In this document: positions 27,375-36,340 of the stretch, in pieces
How the letters are laid out: every line of letters starts with the position of its first letter
How positions within the stretch are numbered: the stretch's first letter is position 1
From: Peptococcaceae bacterium 1198_IL3148
GTDB lineage: Bacteria > Bacillota > Desulfotomaculia > Desulfotomaculales > Desulfohalotomaculaceae
DNA: 64,000 bases
Assembly (NCBI GenBank): GCA_036763105.1
Contig: JBAIYS010000012.1
Location: forward strand, 38,850-102,849
Reading direction: 5' to 3'
Notes under the pieces: model-generated
Seen by the model: the letters and a program-made list of their open reading frames with translations, nothing else
Databases searched by the model: none
Told to the model about the DNA's origin: nothing
Program-made: the position numbers and the translations under genes

Positions 27375-29087
27375 CTACGAGGTGGTTTTTTTTGCACCTC
27401 TGATTTTACATATACCGGCTGGGCATACTTTATCTTTGATGTGAGCTTCATATTCAGCCCGGTAGTATTTCAGAGTGCTGAGGATTGGGTTTGGTGCAGT
27501 TTGACCTAATCCGCAGAGAGCAGATTGTTTGATCATTGCAGCCATTTCTTCTAATAACTCGATATCGCCTTCGCGACCTAAACCTTTTGTAATCCGTTCC
27601 ATAATTTCCAACATCCGTTTGGTACCAATACGACAAGGTGTACACTTACCACAGGATTCATCTTGGGTAAATCCAAGGTAGAACTTAGCCAAGTCAACCA
27701 TACAGTTGTCTTCATCGATAACAATTAAACCACCAGAACCTACGATGGAGCCAAGGGAAGCCAAAGTTTCGTAGTCCAGTGAAGTATCGAAATGTTCAGC
27801 AGGAATACATCCGCCAGAAGGTCCACCGGTTTGAGCGGCTTTAAATTTCTTGCCACCGGCAATGCCACCACCGATTTCCTCTACAACTTCCCGTAAAGTA
27901 ATACCCAATGGAACTTCCACCAGACCGGAATTGACAACTTTACCAGCTAAAGCGAATACTTTAGTGCCTTTGGATTTACCAACGCCGATGCCAGCATACC
28001 AATCTGCACCTTTGTTAATGATGGGACAAATATTTGCCCAGGTTTCAACGTTATTTATGTTAGAAGGTTTATTATATAGCCCGGAAGCAGCTGGGAATGG
28101 AGGACGTGGTCTTGGTTCGCCACGACGACCTTCTGTTGAAGCCATTAACGCAGTTTCTTCACCGCATACAAAGGCACCAGCACCTTCACGAATTTCAATA
28201 TCAAAGGAGAAATCAGTACCGAGAATGTTATTACCTAACATTCCTTTTTCGCGGGCGATTTCTAAGGCTTTTTTGAAGTTTTTAATGGCTAAAGGATATT
28301 CTAAGCGAATGTAAGCGTAACCTTTGGAGGCGCCGGTGGCGTAACCACAGATGGTCATGGCCTCAATTACTGAGAAAGGATCGCCAGTCAATACTGCGTT
28401 ATCCATAAATGCACCGGGGTCGCCTTCGTCGCCGTTGCAAATAACGTATTTTTGATCGGCTTTTTCATTAGCCATAAATTGCCACTTTAAGCCGGTGGGG
28501 AAACCAGCACCGCCACGGCCACGCAAGCCAGCATTTTTGACTTCGTCAATAACTTGTTGCGGTGTCATGTCCTTCAGTACTTTAGCTAAGGCGGCGAAAC
28601 CGTCAACGGCAACATATTCTTCAAAGGAAACCGGGTCGATTAGGCCGCAGTTTCTCAATGCAATTTTCAATTGCTTTTTAAAGAAATCCATCTCTGGGAC
28701 GGTTGGTTGTAGTTCGCCTTTGTCGTTTTTGTAGCAAAGACGCTCAACAAATTTGTCGTTTTTCAGATGATCGTTAACAATGTCGCTAATATCCTCTGGT
28801 TTAACGTTGCAATAATGATATGCACCAGGGTAAACCATTACCACTGGGCCCAATTGACAGGCTCCTATGCAGCCTGTTTGAACTAACTTAATGGAATTTT
28901 TCAGACCATTATCTTCGATGGCCTTCTCTAAAGCATCTGCCACAGCCTGGCATCCTGATGAGTGACAGCCAGTACCGCCACAAACCAATACGTGATATTT
29001 GTACTCGTCAGCAGGAGCTCCACCTAAACGGGCCGCTAAGGCCTCTTTAGCTGTTATTCTTAATTGTTCTAATTCTTGAAATGTCAT
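27375..29087 (-). CDS. hydB: NAD(H)-binding flavoprotein subunit of hydrogenase (NuoF/HydB), short C-terminus
   Basis: A 570-residue subunit. A thioredoxin-like [2Fe-2S] domain (CGGTGCHSSGC...TGCIGAC) leads to the NuoF core with the FMN/NADH site (GLRGRGGAGFPTGLKW, NGDEGDPGAF) and the cluster motif ESCGKCTPCRIGT...CGLGQTAPNP. Related HydB proteins continue into a C-terminal two-[4Fe-4S] ferredoxin domain; here the protein stops soon after VCPAGICK, with 8 more residues. The stop is clean, and hydA follows 21 bp later with its own AGGAGGGG site, so this looks like a real end and not an obvious frameshift. Confidence 0.93.
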   Translation of the reverse strand: MTFQELEQLRITAKEALAARLGGAPADEYKYHVLVCGGTGCHSSGCQAVADALEKAIEDNGLKNSIKLVQTGCIGACQLGPVVMVYPGAYHYCNVKPEDISDIVNDHLKNDKFVERLCYKNDKGELQPTVPEMDFFKKQLKIALRNCGLIDPVSFEEYVAVDGFAALAKVLKDMTPQQVIDEVKNAGLRGRGGAGFPTGLKWQFMANEKADQKYVICNGDEGDPGAFMDNAVLTGDPFSVIEAMTICGYATGASKGYAYIRLEYPLAIKNFKKALEIAREKGMLGNNILGTDFSFDIEIREGAGAFVCGEETALMASTEGRRGEPRPRPPFPAASGLYNKPSNINNVETWANICPIINKGADWYAGIGVGKSKGTKVFALAGKVVNSGLVEVPLGITLREVVEEIGGGIAGGKKFKAAQTGGPSGGCIPAEHFDTSLDYETLASLGSIVGSGGLIVIDEDNCMVDLAKFYLGFTQDESCGKCTPCRIGTKRMLEIMERITKGLGREGDIELLEEMAAMIKQSALCGLGQTAPNPILSTLKYYRAEYEAHIKDKVCPAGICKIRGAKKTTS

Positions 29088-29114
29088 TTATTCGTCACCT
29101 CCCCTTGAGGTATT

Positions 29115-29600
29115 TTATTCATATTTCGCTAAAACTTCGGCGACTTTGTCTGGAGTCATCCGAGGATGAACTTCGCCATCAATAGTCATAACTGGTGCAA
29201 TACCACAAGCACCCAGACAGCGTACCACATCAAAACTGAAACGACGATCTTCGGTAGTATCACCGGGTTTAATCTTTAATTGTTTTTCCAACTCAGCTTG
29301 TATTTCTGGTGCTCCTTTAACGTAACAGGCGGTACCAAGGCATAAATTGATGCTGTGCCGTCCCCTTGGTCTTAGTGAGAAAGCAGCATAAAAAGTTGCT
29401 ACGCCATAAACGTCGGTCAATGGAACACACAATTCTTCGGCAACTTTGATCATCAAATCTTTAGGTAGATAACCCAATGCCTCTTGGATACCTGCCATAA
29501 CAACAATTAGATCGTTAGGGTTGCCGCGATGTTGAGAAATTAGTGACTCAATTTTTTTGTCAACCTCTGGTTGGCAATTGCAGTTACATCCTGCTCCCAT
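29115..29600 (-). CDS. hydC: [2Fe-2S] thioredoxin-like subunit of hydrogenase (NuoE/HydC)
   Basis: A 161-residue NuoE-type protein. A helical N-terminal half is followed by the thioredoxin-like fold with the four cysteines in CLGTACYVKGA (with an upstream SINL context) and RCLGACGIAPVMTIDG. The N-terminus has extra cysteines (GAGCNCNC). It passes electrons between HydB and HydA. It is first in hydCBA; AAAGGAGG precedes the ATG. The histidine-kinase-like and small ferredoxin genes that often sit in such clusters are absent here. Confidence 0.94.
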   Translation of the reverse strand: MGAGCNCNCQPEVDKKIESLISQHRGNPNDLIVVMAGIQEALGYLPKDLMIKVAEELCVPLTDVYGVATFYAAFSLRPRGRHSINLCLGTACYVKGAPEIQAELEKQLKIKPGDTTEDRRFSFDVVRCLGACGIAPVMTIDGEVHPRMTPDKVAEVLAKYE

Positions 29601-29731
29601 TGAGTTGGATCCTCCTTTCGTGCTTCCTCTAAGAGAAATTTAATAACATTAATGTGCGCTAAGATTGTGATCGGTTGATTGACTAATTTTAATACATCAC
29701 CACCTTTAATAAGGTTTTTATAACAACCCAC
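29540..29731 (-). CDS. Possible small leader ORF overlapping hydC
   Basis: A 63-codon frame upstream of and overlapping the hydC start by 61 bases. It encodes an amphipathic helix-like stretch (HINVIKFLLEEARKEDPTQW). The GTG start at 29731 has only a weakly placed GGAG, and an AAAGGTGGTGATG site further in is not followed by a normal start codon. I do not recognise a family. It may be a translated leader or chance. Confidence 0.25.
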   Translation of the reverse strand: MGCYKNLIKGGDVLKLVNQPITILAHINVIKFLLEEARKEDPTQWEQDVTAIANQRLTKKLSH

Positions 29732-29809
29732 TCCATTTTGCTAGGTTGGGTTTGATGTACGCACAAATTCACAAGTTATTAAAAATTTATTCTCGTTAGT
29801 TAAAATAAT

Positions 29810-29879
29810 ACCTAATATGAACAAAAGCACATTATGTGAAAACAATCTCAAGTTGTCAAAACGTTACACCTAATATGAA
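29810..29879. repeat. Direct repeats ACCTAATATGAA flanking the hyd promoter
   Basis: Two identical 12-base copies at 29810-29821 and 29868-29879 lie on either side of the core promoter, 58 bases apart from start to start. They may be binding sites for one regulator. Confidence 0.6.
29828..29859 (-). promoter_or_regulatory. hydCBA promoter with operator-like palindrome
   Basis: On the minus strand, TTGACA (29854-29859) and CATAAT (29831-29836) are separated by 17 bases. The perfect palindrome CACATTATGTG (29828-29838) covers the -10, as expected for a repressor site. It does not fit the Rex consensus fully, so the regulator is unknown. Confidence 0.65.
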
Positions 29880-30100
29880 TTTTCAAAATATTCACTTGTA
29901 TATTATTGTACAGCTTGTTTTGTGTTTAAGCAAGCCCTTTTTTTAGTGTAATTTTCCGTTGGAGTAAAATAAAGCAGAGACTGCTATGAATTAGTACTTG
30001 TTACAAAGTCACATACAAAATTCAATTTTATTTGCTTGGCATATTATCTTGTGATAAGATATTGTGTGTAAAATCGACTATAATGGTGGAGGGGTTTGTC

Positions 30101-30832
30101 TTGTTGATAAAGGAGCTAGCGGACAAACTAACAGCATGGTTAGACAACATGCTGAAAGAAACTGGTACTGAGAGCTTTATTGTGGGACTAAGTGGCGGTA
30201 TTGATTCCGCAGTTGTGGCAGCGTTGTGCTCAAGGGCAAAGCCCAATGATACTTATGGATATATTATGCCGTGTCACAGTAATCCGGATGATGCAAAATA
30301 TGGTCAAATGGTAGCTGATGCCTTTAATATACCAACAAAAGTGGTGGCCTTAGATGACGTTTTTGATACTATGTTGTTAAAATTGACTGATGAACGATAT
30401 GAAGACAATATAACAAATCTGACATTTGCTAATATTAAGCCACGCTTACGGATGACTACATTGTATTTCTATGCTGCCAAGCACAAAGGACTGGTTGTGG
30501 GCACTGGAAACAAAGCAGAGATTACTGTGGGCTTCTACACTAAGTACGGTGATGGTGGTTGCGACATATTGCCATTGGCTAATTTATCTAAAGCTAAAGT
30601 ATTTGAAATGGCAAAATATTTAGGGGTGCCACAACCGATTATTGATAAGCGACCTTCGGCTGGATTATGGCATGGACATGATGACGAAGACGAAATGGGT
30701 ATTACCTACAAGGATTTAGATCATTATATTGAAACCGGTGAAGCTAAACCAGAGGTGAAAAAAGTTATTGAAAGATTAAATCGCAAAAGCGAGCATAAAA
30801 GACATATGCCCCCAACACCTCCGGACTTTTAA
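30101..30832 (+). CDS. nadE: NH3-dependent NAD+ synthetase
   Basis: A 243-residue NadE of the short, ammonia-dependent type with no glutaminase domain. The PP-loop SGGIDSAVVAALCSRA is near residue 31, followed by GTGNKAEITVGFYTKYGDGGCDI and the C-terminal KRPSAGLWHGHDDEDEMG substrate loop. It amidates deamido-NAD to NAD. The start is TTG at 30101, 6 bases after GGAGGGG (30088-30094). The frame runs upstream to 30032, but that part has no family similarity. It is divergent from hydCBA. Confidence 0.93.
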   Translation: MLIKELADKLTAWLDNMLKETGTESFIVGLSGGIDSAVVAALCSRAKPNDTYGYIMPCHSNPDDAKYGQMVADAFNIPTKVVALDDVFDTMLLKLTDERYEDNITNLTFANIKPRLRMTTLYFYAAKHKGLVVGTGNKAEITVGFYTKYGDGGCDILPLANLSKAKVFEMAKYLGVPQPIIDKRPSAGLWHGHDDEDEMGITYKDLDHYIETGEAKPEVKKVIERLNRKSEHKRHMPPTPPDF

Positions 30833-30853
30833 ATCATATTATTTTTACTAATT

Positions 30854-30888
30854 AAATGGGGACAGGCACTCTTTGCCTGAACCCATTT
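30854..30888 (+). terminator. Hairpin after nadE
   Basis: AAATGGG-ga-CAGGCA pairs with TGCCTG-aa-CCCATTT to give a 13-bp interrupted stem. A true U-tract is missing. Confidence 0.55.
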
Positions 30889-30963
30889 GCTTGTTAAAGC
30901 CAGATTAAATATTTTATAAAATAAGGAAGAACCAACTTTCACAAAACTGGGAGGATGTAATAG

Positions 30964-31695
30964 ATGGCTGGACATTCAAAGTGGGCAACCATTAAGCGCA
31001 AAAAAGCTAAGGTGGATGCCCAAAGAGGAAAAGTTTTCACTAGATTAAGTAAAGAGATTATTCTTGCTGCTAGATTGGGTGGCGGTGACCCAGCAGGCAA
31101 CATGAGACTTAAAACAGCCATAGAAAAGGCTAAAGAAGCTAATTTGCCAAAGGATAGCATCCAACGGGCAATAATGAAGGGTACTGGGCAACTTAGTGGC
31201 AGTAATATGGAAGAGTTGGTATATGAAGGTTACGGTCCCGGTGGTGTGGCGGTGCTAATGAATATCATGACTGACAACCGCAACCGCACTGCTGGTGAGG
31301 TGCGACATATTTTTTCTAAAAACGGTGGCAATCTCGGCGAAAGTGGTTGCGTTTCTTGGATGTTTGACCGCAAAGGTTTATTGGTCATTGAAAAGGAAAG
31401 CAACAATATTGATGAAGAAGAACTGATGATGATTGCTTTAGAAGCCGGAGCAGAAGACATCAAGGAAGAGGAAGAGGCTTTTGAAGTTTATACCGCTCCC
31501 GAAAGCTTTGCCGATGTAATTAAAGCTATTGAAGACCAAGGTATTACCTTAGAAGAGGCAGAAATTGCCATGATTCCCCAGACCACTGTTAAGCTTGAAG
31601 GTGCAGAGGCGGAAAAAATGATTAAGTTGATTGACTTATTGGAAGAACATGATGACATTGACGATGTTTATACAAATTTTGATATGGACGAATAA
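30964..31695 (+). CDS. yebC: YebC/TACO1-family protein (PmpR-like)
   Basis: A 243-residue YebC with the standard start [20 protein letters not shown], then a middle and C-terminal domain of normal length. Family members were annotated as transcription regulators; more recent work places YebC proteins at ribosomes translating proline-rich stretches. ATG follows GGGAGG. It sits upstream of bofC and ruvCAB as in related clostridia. Its stop overlaps the base of a strong terminator. Confidence 0.95.
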   Translation: MAGHSKWATIKRKKAKVDAQRGKVFTRLSKEIILAARLGGGDPAGNMRLKTAIEKAKEANLPKDSIQRAIMKGTGQLSGSNMEELVYEGYGPGGVAVLMNIMTDNRNRTAGEVRHIFSKNGGNLGESGCVSWMFDRKGLLVIEKESNNIDEEELMMIALEAGAEDIKEEEEAFEVYTAPESFADVIKAIEDQGITLEEAEIAMIPQTTVKLEGAEAEKMIKLIDLLEEHDDIDDVYTNFDMDE

Positions 31696-31738
31696 AAGCA
31701 AAAGCCCGAACTTTTAGTTCCGGGCTTTTGCTTTTACT
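31694..31738 (+). terminator. Terminator after yebC
   Basis: AAAAGCAAAAGCCCG pairs with CGGGCTTTTGCTTTT over 15 bp, with the yebC TAA at the base of the stem. Confidence 0.9.
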
Positions 31739-31937
31739 CGTCTGAATTGCCAAAGGAGAATTGTTAATGGAGGGAATTTTAAAATAAATTTTAGCATCTG
31801 GCTACCTCTTAGTTAGCAATATATTTTACTAATTTCACTATATGTAATATCTTGATATGTGTTACTTTCCCATGTATTGGAATAATGTGATTTGGCAATA
31901 ATATTCAACTAATAGGAAAAAAGGAGGATCTTTAGCC

Positions 31938-32573
31938 GTGGGTAGGCATAAAGTGGTTTTGGCAGTGGTGAGCGCATTTTTTGTGGGCTTTACCATAAGT
32001 GTTGCCTATATGGTTACAACTGGCATGTTCAATCCAGTGCACAAACTAATGGCAATGAACGATTCCTGGGCAACGGAGGAAATCACTGCCGGAGAGATGG
32101 TGGTGACACCAGAAACGTTAGTACAAAAACAAAGCATATATTTATGTGGTGACGTAGAAACCGATGTCGAATCAGATGTCAAAGGGTTAATGGGCATGAG
32201 CCAGATGGAGTTACAACAAGTATTTGATGCCAGCGATGGGTGGCAAGTACAATTTTTATCACCCAAGGAATTGGTATTGGCTAGGCAGGTAAATGAATTG
32301 TGCCCAACCCACAAAAGTTATCGACATTTAAGCATTTATCAAGATCACATGGCGGTGTTTCAAGGACCGCTAGGTATAGACAAGCGATTATTAGAAGTGG
32401 TACCAGGTAAGGAAATTAAGAATTTGCCACCAACACTACAATTGAAACTACAACAAGCCAGTACCTTTTATAAGCAGGATGAAAAGACCAAGGCTGAATT
32501 ACAACAGGAATTAGAGTTCGTTTCAGAGAAACAATTAAATGCGGTGTTGGAGAATTTGGATGAACTAGACTAA
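31938..32573 (+). CDS. bofC: BofC-like sporulation protein
   Basis: A 211-residue exported protein with an N-terminal membrane/signal segment (VVLAVVSAFFVGFTISVAYMV) and a C-terminal domain bearing the BofC signature YRHLSIYQDHMAVFQGPLG. BofC acts in the spore intermembrane space in Bacillus, where it restrains the SpoIVB protease that triggers sigma-K processing. The start is GTG with AAAGGAGG upstream. It has its own gap on both sides, suggesting separate forespore expression, although I could not define a sigma-G promoter. Confidence 0.85.
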   Translation: MGRHKVVLAVVSAFFVGFTISVAYMVTTGMFNPVHKLMAMNDSWATEEITAGEMVVTPETLVQKQSIYLCGDVETDVESDVKGLMGMSQMELQQVFDASDGWQVQFLSPKELVLARQVNELCPTHKSYRHLSIYQDHMAVFQGPLGIDKRLLEVVPGKEIKNLPPTLQLKLQQASTFYKQDEKTKAELQQELEFVSEKQLNAVLENLDELD

Positions 32574-32620
32574 AGCAATTACCAATGTAGAATAATAACT
32601 GTACTGTACAAGGCAATACA

Positions 32621-32647
32621 AATTCATAATTCATAATTCAAAATTAG
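32621..32647. repeat. AT-rich dispersed repeat AATTCATAATTC (copy 1)
   Basis: Tandem AATTCATAATTCATAATTC units ahead of ruvC. Relatives are at 40329-40410, 51548-51601 and 60830-60862. Confidence 0.7.
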
Positions 32648-32709
32648 AGGTCTTATGTTATAATTTGATGGAACAATTGTTCTAGTTAGTTGACGGAGGA
32701 ATGTAATCA

Positions 32710-33201
32710 ATGATAATTATGGGTATAGACCCGGGAACGGCCATCACTGGATATGGCGTTGTCAGCTATAATGGTAACAGCTTTAAATTAATTGAATGTG
32801 GTGCTGTTTATACCGAAGCCGGTATACCGTTGTATAAGCGTTTATATACAATTTACAGCGATTTAACTGAATTAATTCAAAGGCATCGACCGGATCAATA
32901 TGCGGTGGAAGAGCTGTTTTTTAATAAAAATGTAAAAACTGCCCTAGCCGTTGGGCATGCCCGTGGGGTAGCGCTTTTGGCTGGGGCAAACGCTGGTTTA
33001 GATGTGTTTGAATATACGCCGCTACAGGTAAAACAGGCTGTGGTGGGATATGGCCGGGCCGATAAACAGCAGGTGCAATTTATGATTAAAACCATGCTTA
33101 ATTTAGCATCAGCGCCTAAACCGGATGATGTTGCAGATGCGATAGCGGTGGCCATATGCCACGGTCATTTTATCCATAGTGCTGGGAGGGTATCGCTGTG
33201 A
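32710..33201 (+). CDS. ruvC: Crossover junction endodeoxyribonuclease RuvC
   Basis: A 163-residue Holliday junction resolvase. The RNase H-like acidic residues are visible: Asp7 in MGIDPGT, Glu67 in VEELFF, and the aspartates in [15 protein letters not shown]. It cuts four-way junctions symmetrically. CGGAGGA lies upstream of the ATG. The TGA overlaps the ruvA GTG, so the three ruv genes are coupled. Confidence 0.97.
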   Translation: MIIMGIDPGTAITGYGVVSYNGNSFKLIECGAVYTEAGIPLYKRLYTIYSDLTELIQRHRPDQYAVEELFFNKNVKTALAVGHARGVALLAGANAGLDVFEYTPLQVKQAVVGYGRADKQQVQFMIKTMLNLASAPKPDDVADAIAVAICHGHFIHSAGRVSL

Positions 33202-33806
33202 TTGCATTTTTAAGAGGAATATTGGCTGCAGAATCTCCGGGACAAATTGTGGTGGATGTGCATGGAGTTGGCTACAAATTAATGGTTCCCCACTCCACAT
33301 TGGCATCTATGCCCAGTATCGGTCAGGAGGTTTTTGTCTTCACCCATATGGTGGTACGTGAAGATGATATGCAACTTTATGGGTTTCAAAGCGAGGATGA
33401 ATTGGCAGTATTTTTGTTATTGTTAAATGTATCTGGCATGGGTCCTAAGGGTGCTCTGTCAGTACTTTCTGTTTATCCACCGGACAGTATTCGAGGATTT
33501 ATTGGCAACGAAGATGTCACTGCGCTGACCCGAGTGCCGGGTGTAGGTAAGAAAACCGCTCAGCGGTTGATTTTGGAACTGAAGGATAAGATTGGCAAAG
33601 TGATAACCGGTTCCAAACAAGGTGGTGCGGCGATAGCCAACGATGGCGGAATAATCAGAGATGCGGAATTTGCTTTAGTTGCTTTAGGATATACACAATC
33701 TGAAGCCTCTGATGCCGTCGGCAAAGCACTGAACAATGAAAATACAGTAATTAAAGATGCGTCGGAATTAATTAAACAGGCCTTAAAATATTTGATGAAA
33801 GAATAA
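33198..33806 (+). CDS. ruvA: Holliday junction branch migration protein RuvA
   Basis: A 202-residue RuvA with an N-terminal OB fold ([21 protein letters not shown]), a central double helix-hairpin-helix ([13 protein letters not shown] and [21 protein letters not shown] split as [12 protein letters not shown]), and a C-terminal three-helix domain that binds RuvB. The GTG start overlaps ruvC by 4 bases, and the TAA overlaps the first possible ruvB ATG. Confidence 0.97.
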   Translation: MIAFLRGILAAESPGQIVVDVHGVGYKLMVPHSTLASMPSIGQEVFVFTHMVVREDDMQLYGFQSEDELAVFLLLLNVSGMGPKGALSVLSVYPPDSIRGFIGNEDVTALTRVPGVGKKTAQRLILELKDKIGKVITGSKQGGAAIANDGGIIRDAEFALVALGYTQSEASDAVGKALNNENTVIKDASELIKQALKYLMKE

Positions 33807-34855
33807 TGGTGATGCATATGATAGAAAGAGATGAGCGAATTGTTTCTGCGGCTGAGAGGACTGAAGATCAGGAAGTAGAATACGGAATCAGACCCAAGGT
33901 GTTGGCAGAATATATTGGTCAGCAAAAAGTAAAGGAAACCATAGATATATTTATGAAGGCAGCCAAAGGGCGCGGCGAAACATTAGATCATGTGCTACTA
34001 TTCGGTCCACCGGGCTTGGGCAAGACAACATTGGCAACGATTATTGCCAATGAAATGGGGGTTGCTATTCGCACCACCAGTGGGCCAGCAATTGAACGTC
34101 CCGGTGACTTGGCGGCCATCCTTACTAACCTTAATGCCGGTGATGTTCTGTTCATTGACGAAATTCATCGCTTGAGTCGTTCGGTGGAAGAGGTACTTTA
34201 TCCCGCCATGGAGGACTTTGCTTTAGATATTATTATTGGAAAAGGCCCCAGTGCCCGTTCTATCCGTTTAGATTTGCCGACCTTTACTTTGGTGGGAGCC
34301 ACCACTAGGGCAGGATTGCTATCGGCGCCGCTGAGAGATCGTTTTGGAGTAATCAGTAGGCTGGAGTATTATCGCACCGAGGAGTTGGCCGAGATATTGC
34401 GTCGATCTGCCAGTATTCTGAATATCCAATTAGATCCCAGCGGAGCAGAGGAAATTGCTCGCCGTTCCCGGGGAACCCCGAGAATAGCTAATCGACTATT
34501 AAAGCGAGTGCGGGATTATGCTCAGGTAAAGGCCGACGGATTAATCACCGCTGCTGTGGCCGATGCCGCTTTGAAATTTCTTGAAGTGGATGCCTTGGGT
34601 TTAGATAAGACTGATTTACGGATACTAAAGACTATTATCACTAATTTTGCCGGTGGTCCTGTTGGGTTAGACACGTTGGCGGCATCCACCAGTGAAGAGG
34701 CGGGCACAGTGGAGGACGTGATCGAACCTTATTTGCTCCAATTGGGCATGCTGTCAAGGACACCCCGGGGGCGAGTGGCCACTCCGTTGGCCTATAAACA
34801 TTTGGGCATCGCAATGTCGCAACAGTCAGAACAAGTGAAAATTTTTGAAGAGTAA
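33806..34855 (+). CDS. ruvB: Holliday junction branch migration ATPase RuvB
   Basis: A 349-residue AAA+ motor. Walker A is [11 protein letters not shown], Walker B is [10 protein letters not shown], sensor 1 is [20 protein letters not shown], and a winged-helix DNA-binding domain ends the protein. Several in-frame starts (33806, 33812, 33818) are possible; 33818 (MIERDERIV) best fits the usual N-terminus, while 33806 overlaps the ruvA stop by one base. It drives branch migration with RuvA. Confidence 0.96.
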   Translation: MVMHMIERDERIVSAAERTEDQEVEYGIRPKVLAEYIGQQKVKETIDIFMKAAKGRGETLDHVLLFGPPGLGKTTLATIIANEMGVAIRTTSGPAIERPGDLAAILTNLNAGDVLFIDEIHRLSRSVEEVLYPAMEDFALDIIIGKGPSARSIRLDLPTFTLVGATTRAGLLSAPLRDRFGVISRLEYYRTEELAEILRRSASILNIQLDPSGAEEIARRSRGTPRIANRLLKRVRDYAQVKADGLITAAVADAALKFLEVDALGLDKTDLRILKTIITNFAGGPVGLDTLAASTSEEAGTVEDVIEPYLLQLGMLSRTPRGRVATPLAYKHLGIAMSQQSEQVKIFEE

Positions 34856-34910
34856 TTGTTACCACCCTTTGGGTAATATTAAAATATAATAAAAGAAACA
34901 GGTGACAAAG

Positions 34911-35468
34911 TTGGCCAAAATACTACTGCATACTTGTTGTGGGCCATGTTCCATTTACCCACTGGAACATTTACAAAATGAGAATTTAGACATTGTGGCC
35001 CATTTTTATAATCCTAACATTCATCCCTTTACAGAGTGGCAGAAAAGAAAAGAGAACTTTGAACAGTTTACCGAAAGAGAAGGCATTAAAACTATTATTG
35101 AAGACGATTATGATTTAGAGGGCTTTTTGCAAAACGTAGTGCATCGAGAAGCTAACCGCTGTCGTTATTGCTATAACATGAGGTTGAGTAGGGCAGCACA
35201 AATTGCTCGCAAAGGTAAATTTGATGCCTTTACCACCACACTGCTAGTCAGTCCCTTTCAAAAGCATGACATATTGAAGGAAATTGGTGAAGCGGTGGGT
35301 GAAAAATACGGTGTGCCCTTTTATTATGTAGATTTTCGCCCCGGTTATAAGGATGCCTATAAAAAGGCTAAAGAAACGGGACACTATACCCAACAATACT
35401 GTGGTTGCATTTATAGTGAAAAGGATCGTTATTTTCCGCGCTTTATGAAACAGAAAGGAGCGAAATAA
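34911..35468 (+). CDS. queH: Epoxyqueuosine reductase QueH
   Basis: A 185-residue DUF208 protein with the HTCCGPCSIYPLEHL start and the second cysteine set (NRCRYCYNMRL, QQYCGCIYSE). These cysteines hold a [4Fe-4S] cluster and a second iron site in QueH, which reduces epoxyqueuosine to queuosine in tRNA. TTG at 34911 is preferred because AGGTG lies 6 bases upstream; GTG at 34902 is the alternative. queA and tgt, which act earlier in the same pathway, lie 2.3 kb downstream. Confidence 0.9.
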   Translation: MAKILLHTCCGPCSIYPLEHLQNENLDIVAHFYNPNIHPFTEWQKRKENFEQFTEREGIKTIIEDDYDLEGFLQNVVHREANRCRYCYNMRLSRAAQIARKGKFDAFTTTLLVSPFQKHDILKEIGEAVGEKYGVPFYYVDFRPGYKDAYKKAKETGHYTQQYCGCIYSEKDRYFPRFMKQKGAK

Positions 35469-35693
35469 ATGGATCCGATACAGTCCATGGGTAAAATGGT
35501 GCTGCTGCTGGGTGTTTTGTTAATTGTGGTGGGCGGCTTAATGTTAGTGGCTGGAAAGATTCCTGGCATAGGAAAGTTGCCAGGGGATATTTTTATTCAA
35601 AGGGGTAACTTTACCTTTTTCTTTCCGGTAGTAAGCATGATTTTAATTAGTGTAGTACTGACATTGATTATAAATATTTTTTTAAGAAGATGA
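35469..35693 (+). CDS. DUF2905 membrane protein
   Basis: A 74-residue protein with two membrane segments separated by KIPGIGKLPGDIFIQRGNFTFFFPVV, the hallmark of DUF2905. The function is unknown. It begins immediately after the queH stop with GAAAGGAG in the end of that gene, so the two are co-translated. The family is often found next to ruvB/queA regions. Confidence 0.88.
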   Translation: MDPIQSMGKMVLLLGVLLIVVGGLMLVAGKIPGIGKLPGDIFIQRGNFTFFFPVVSMILISVVLTLIINIFLRR

Positions 35694-35734
35694 TTTTTAC
35701 GAAAACCCATTAATTGTTATCATGCAAGCGCTTA

Positions 35735-35844
35735 TTGTAGGGCTTGATTCATCAAGCCCGCTAAAATGTAGCATTTGCGCATAGTAAAACCGTTTGCCTT
35801 GGAACCAAACGTTGTTTGTGGGCTCAATAAATTGAGCCCCTACA
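35735..35844. repeat. Paired-palindrome intergenic repeat, copy B
   Basis: It begins TGTAGGGCTTGATTCATCAA (palindrome) and ends GGCTCAATAAATTGAGCCCC then TACA, the inverted form. The spacer carries GCATTTGCGCATAGTAAAACCGTTTGC, shared with copy A at 14471-14584. Confidence 0.78.
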
Positions 35845-36340
35845 GTTTAAACGTTTGGTTTTTATTGTTAATTTCAATCCTAATTTGTGAACTATGTTCA
35901 TGAAGGTAAATTCAACATTCCTAAGTCATAATTGACGCACCGTTATTTGGAACGAATTGAAGGTCTTATTTATTCTAAATTTTGCTAGTGGAGCTTTAGC
36001 ACTACTTTTATGCAATTATCAGTTTTGGTACATTGGCAAAGGGTACGCGCAAAGATTCTGCCTGCCCACCGGCATAGCCTCCTGTGGTTTCTGCATAGCC
36101 AAAAAAACCGCCCATTTCTCCATAAGGGTTGGAGTTGTTGCATTGGCTTTTCAAATGGTTTTCAATCCCCATTGGCCCGTGGCCAATAATATGTGGCAAG
36201 ATTATTTAAGTTGGCAACGCTGTGGAAAAAGCAAAAAATTTATATTTAAATAGCCAGCAGGGAGGAGGACGTTATCTGTCGAATATTACCTCTGAAAAAC
36301 ATCTGCCATTTTTGGTAATGTGGAGGAAATAATGTGACAT
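35845..36340. other. Gap before spoIID without a supported gene
   Basis: Weak frames exist on both strands. The minus-strand frame at 36008-36199 (63 codons, glycine-rich NPYGEMGGFFGYAETTGGYAGG) has no ribosome-binding site and no family I recognise. GAATATT at 36279-36285 and CATCTGCC at 36298-36305 resemble a sigma-E promoter for spoIID, weakly. Confidence 0.4.

Larger units (their letters stand above)
29732..30100. other. Regulatory gap between hydCBA and nadE
   Basis: This AT-rich stretch has no convincing gene. It holds the hyd promoter on the minus strand with an 11-bp palindrome over its -10 and two copies of ACCTAATATGAA (29810-29821 and 29868-29879). A GCTTG...CAAGC hairpin with T-run lies near 29912-29942. 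A TATAAT at 30079-30084 is too close to the nadE ribosome-binding site to be its promoter. Confidence 0.6.

Noticed and set aside
30079..30084. TATAAT as the nadE promoter
   Set aside because: It would start transcription at or after the ribosome-binding site, and there is no -35 at a suitable distance.
35957..36253. A 98-codon plus-strand frame before spoIID
   Set aside because: No ribosome-binding site at its start, unlikely composition, and overlap with an equally weak frame on the other strand.
36260..36330. An 18-codon frame with a CTG start after GGAGGAGGA before spoIID
   Set aside because: CTG starts are rare, and the peptide has no recognisable features.
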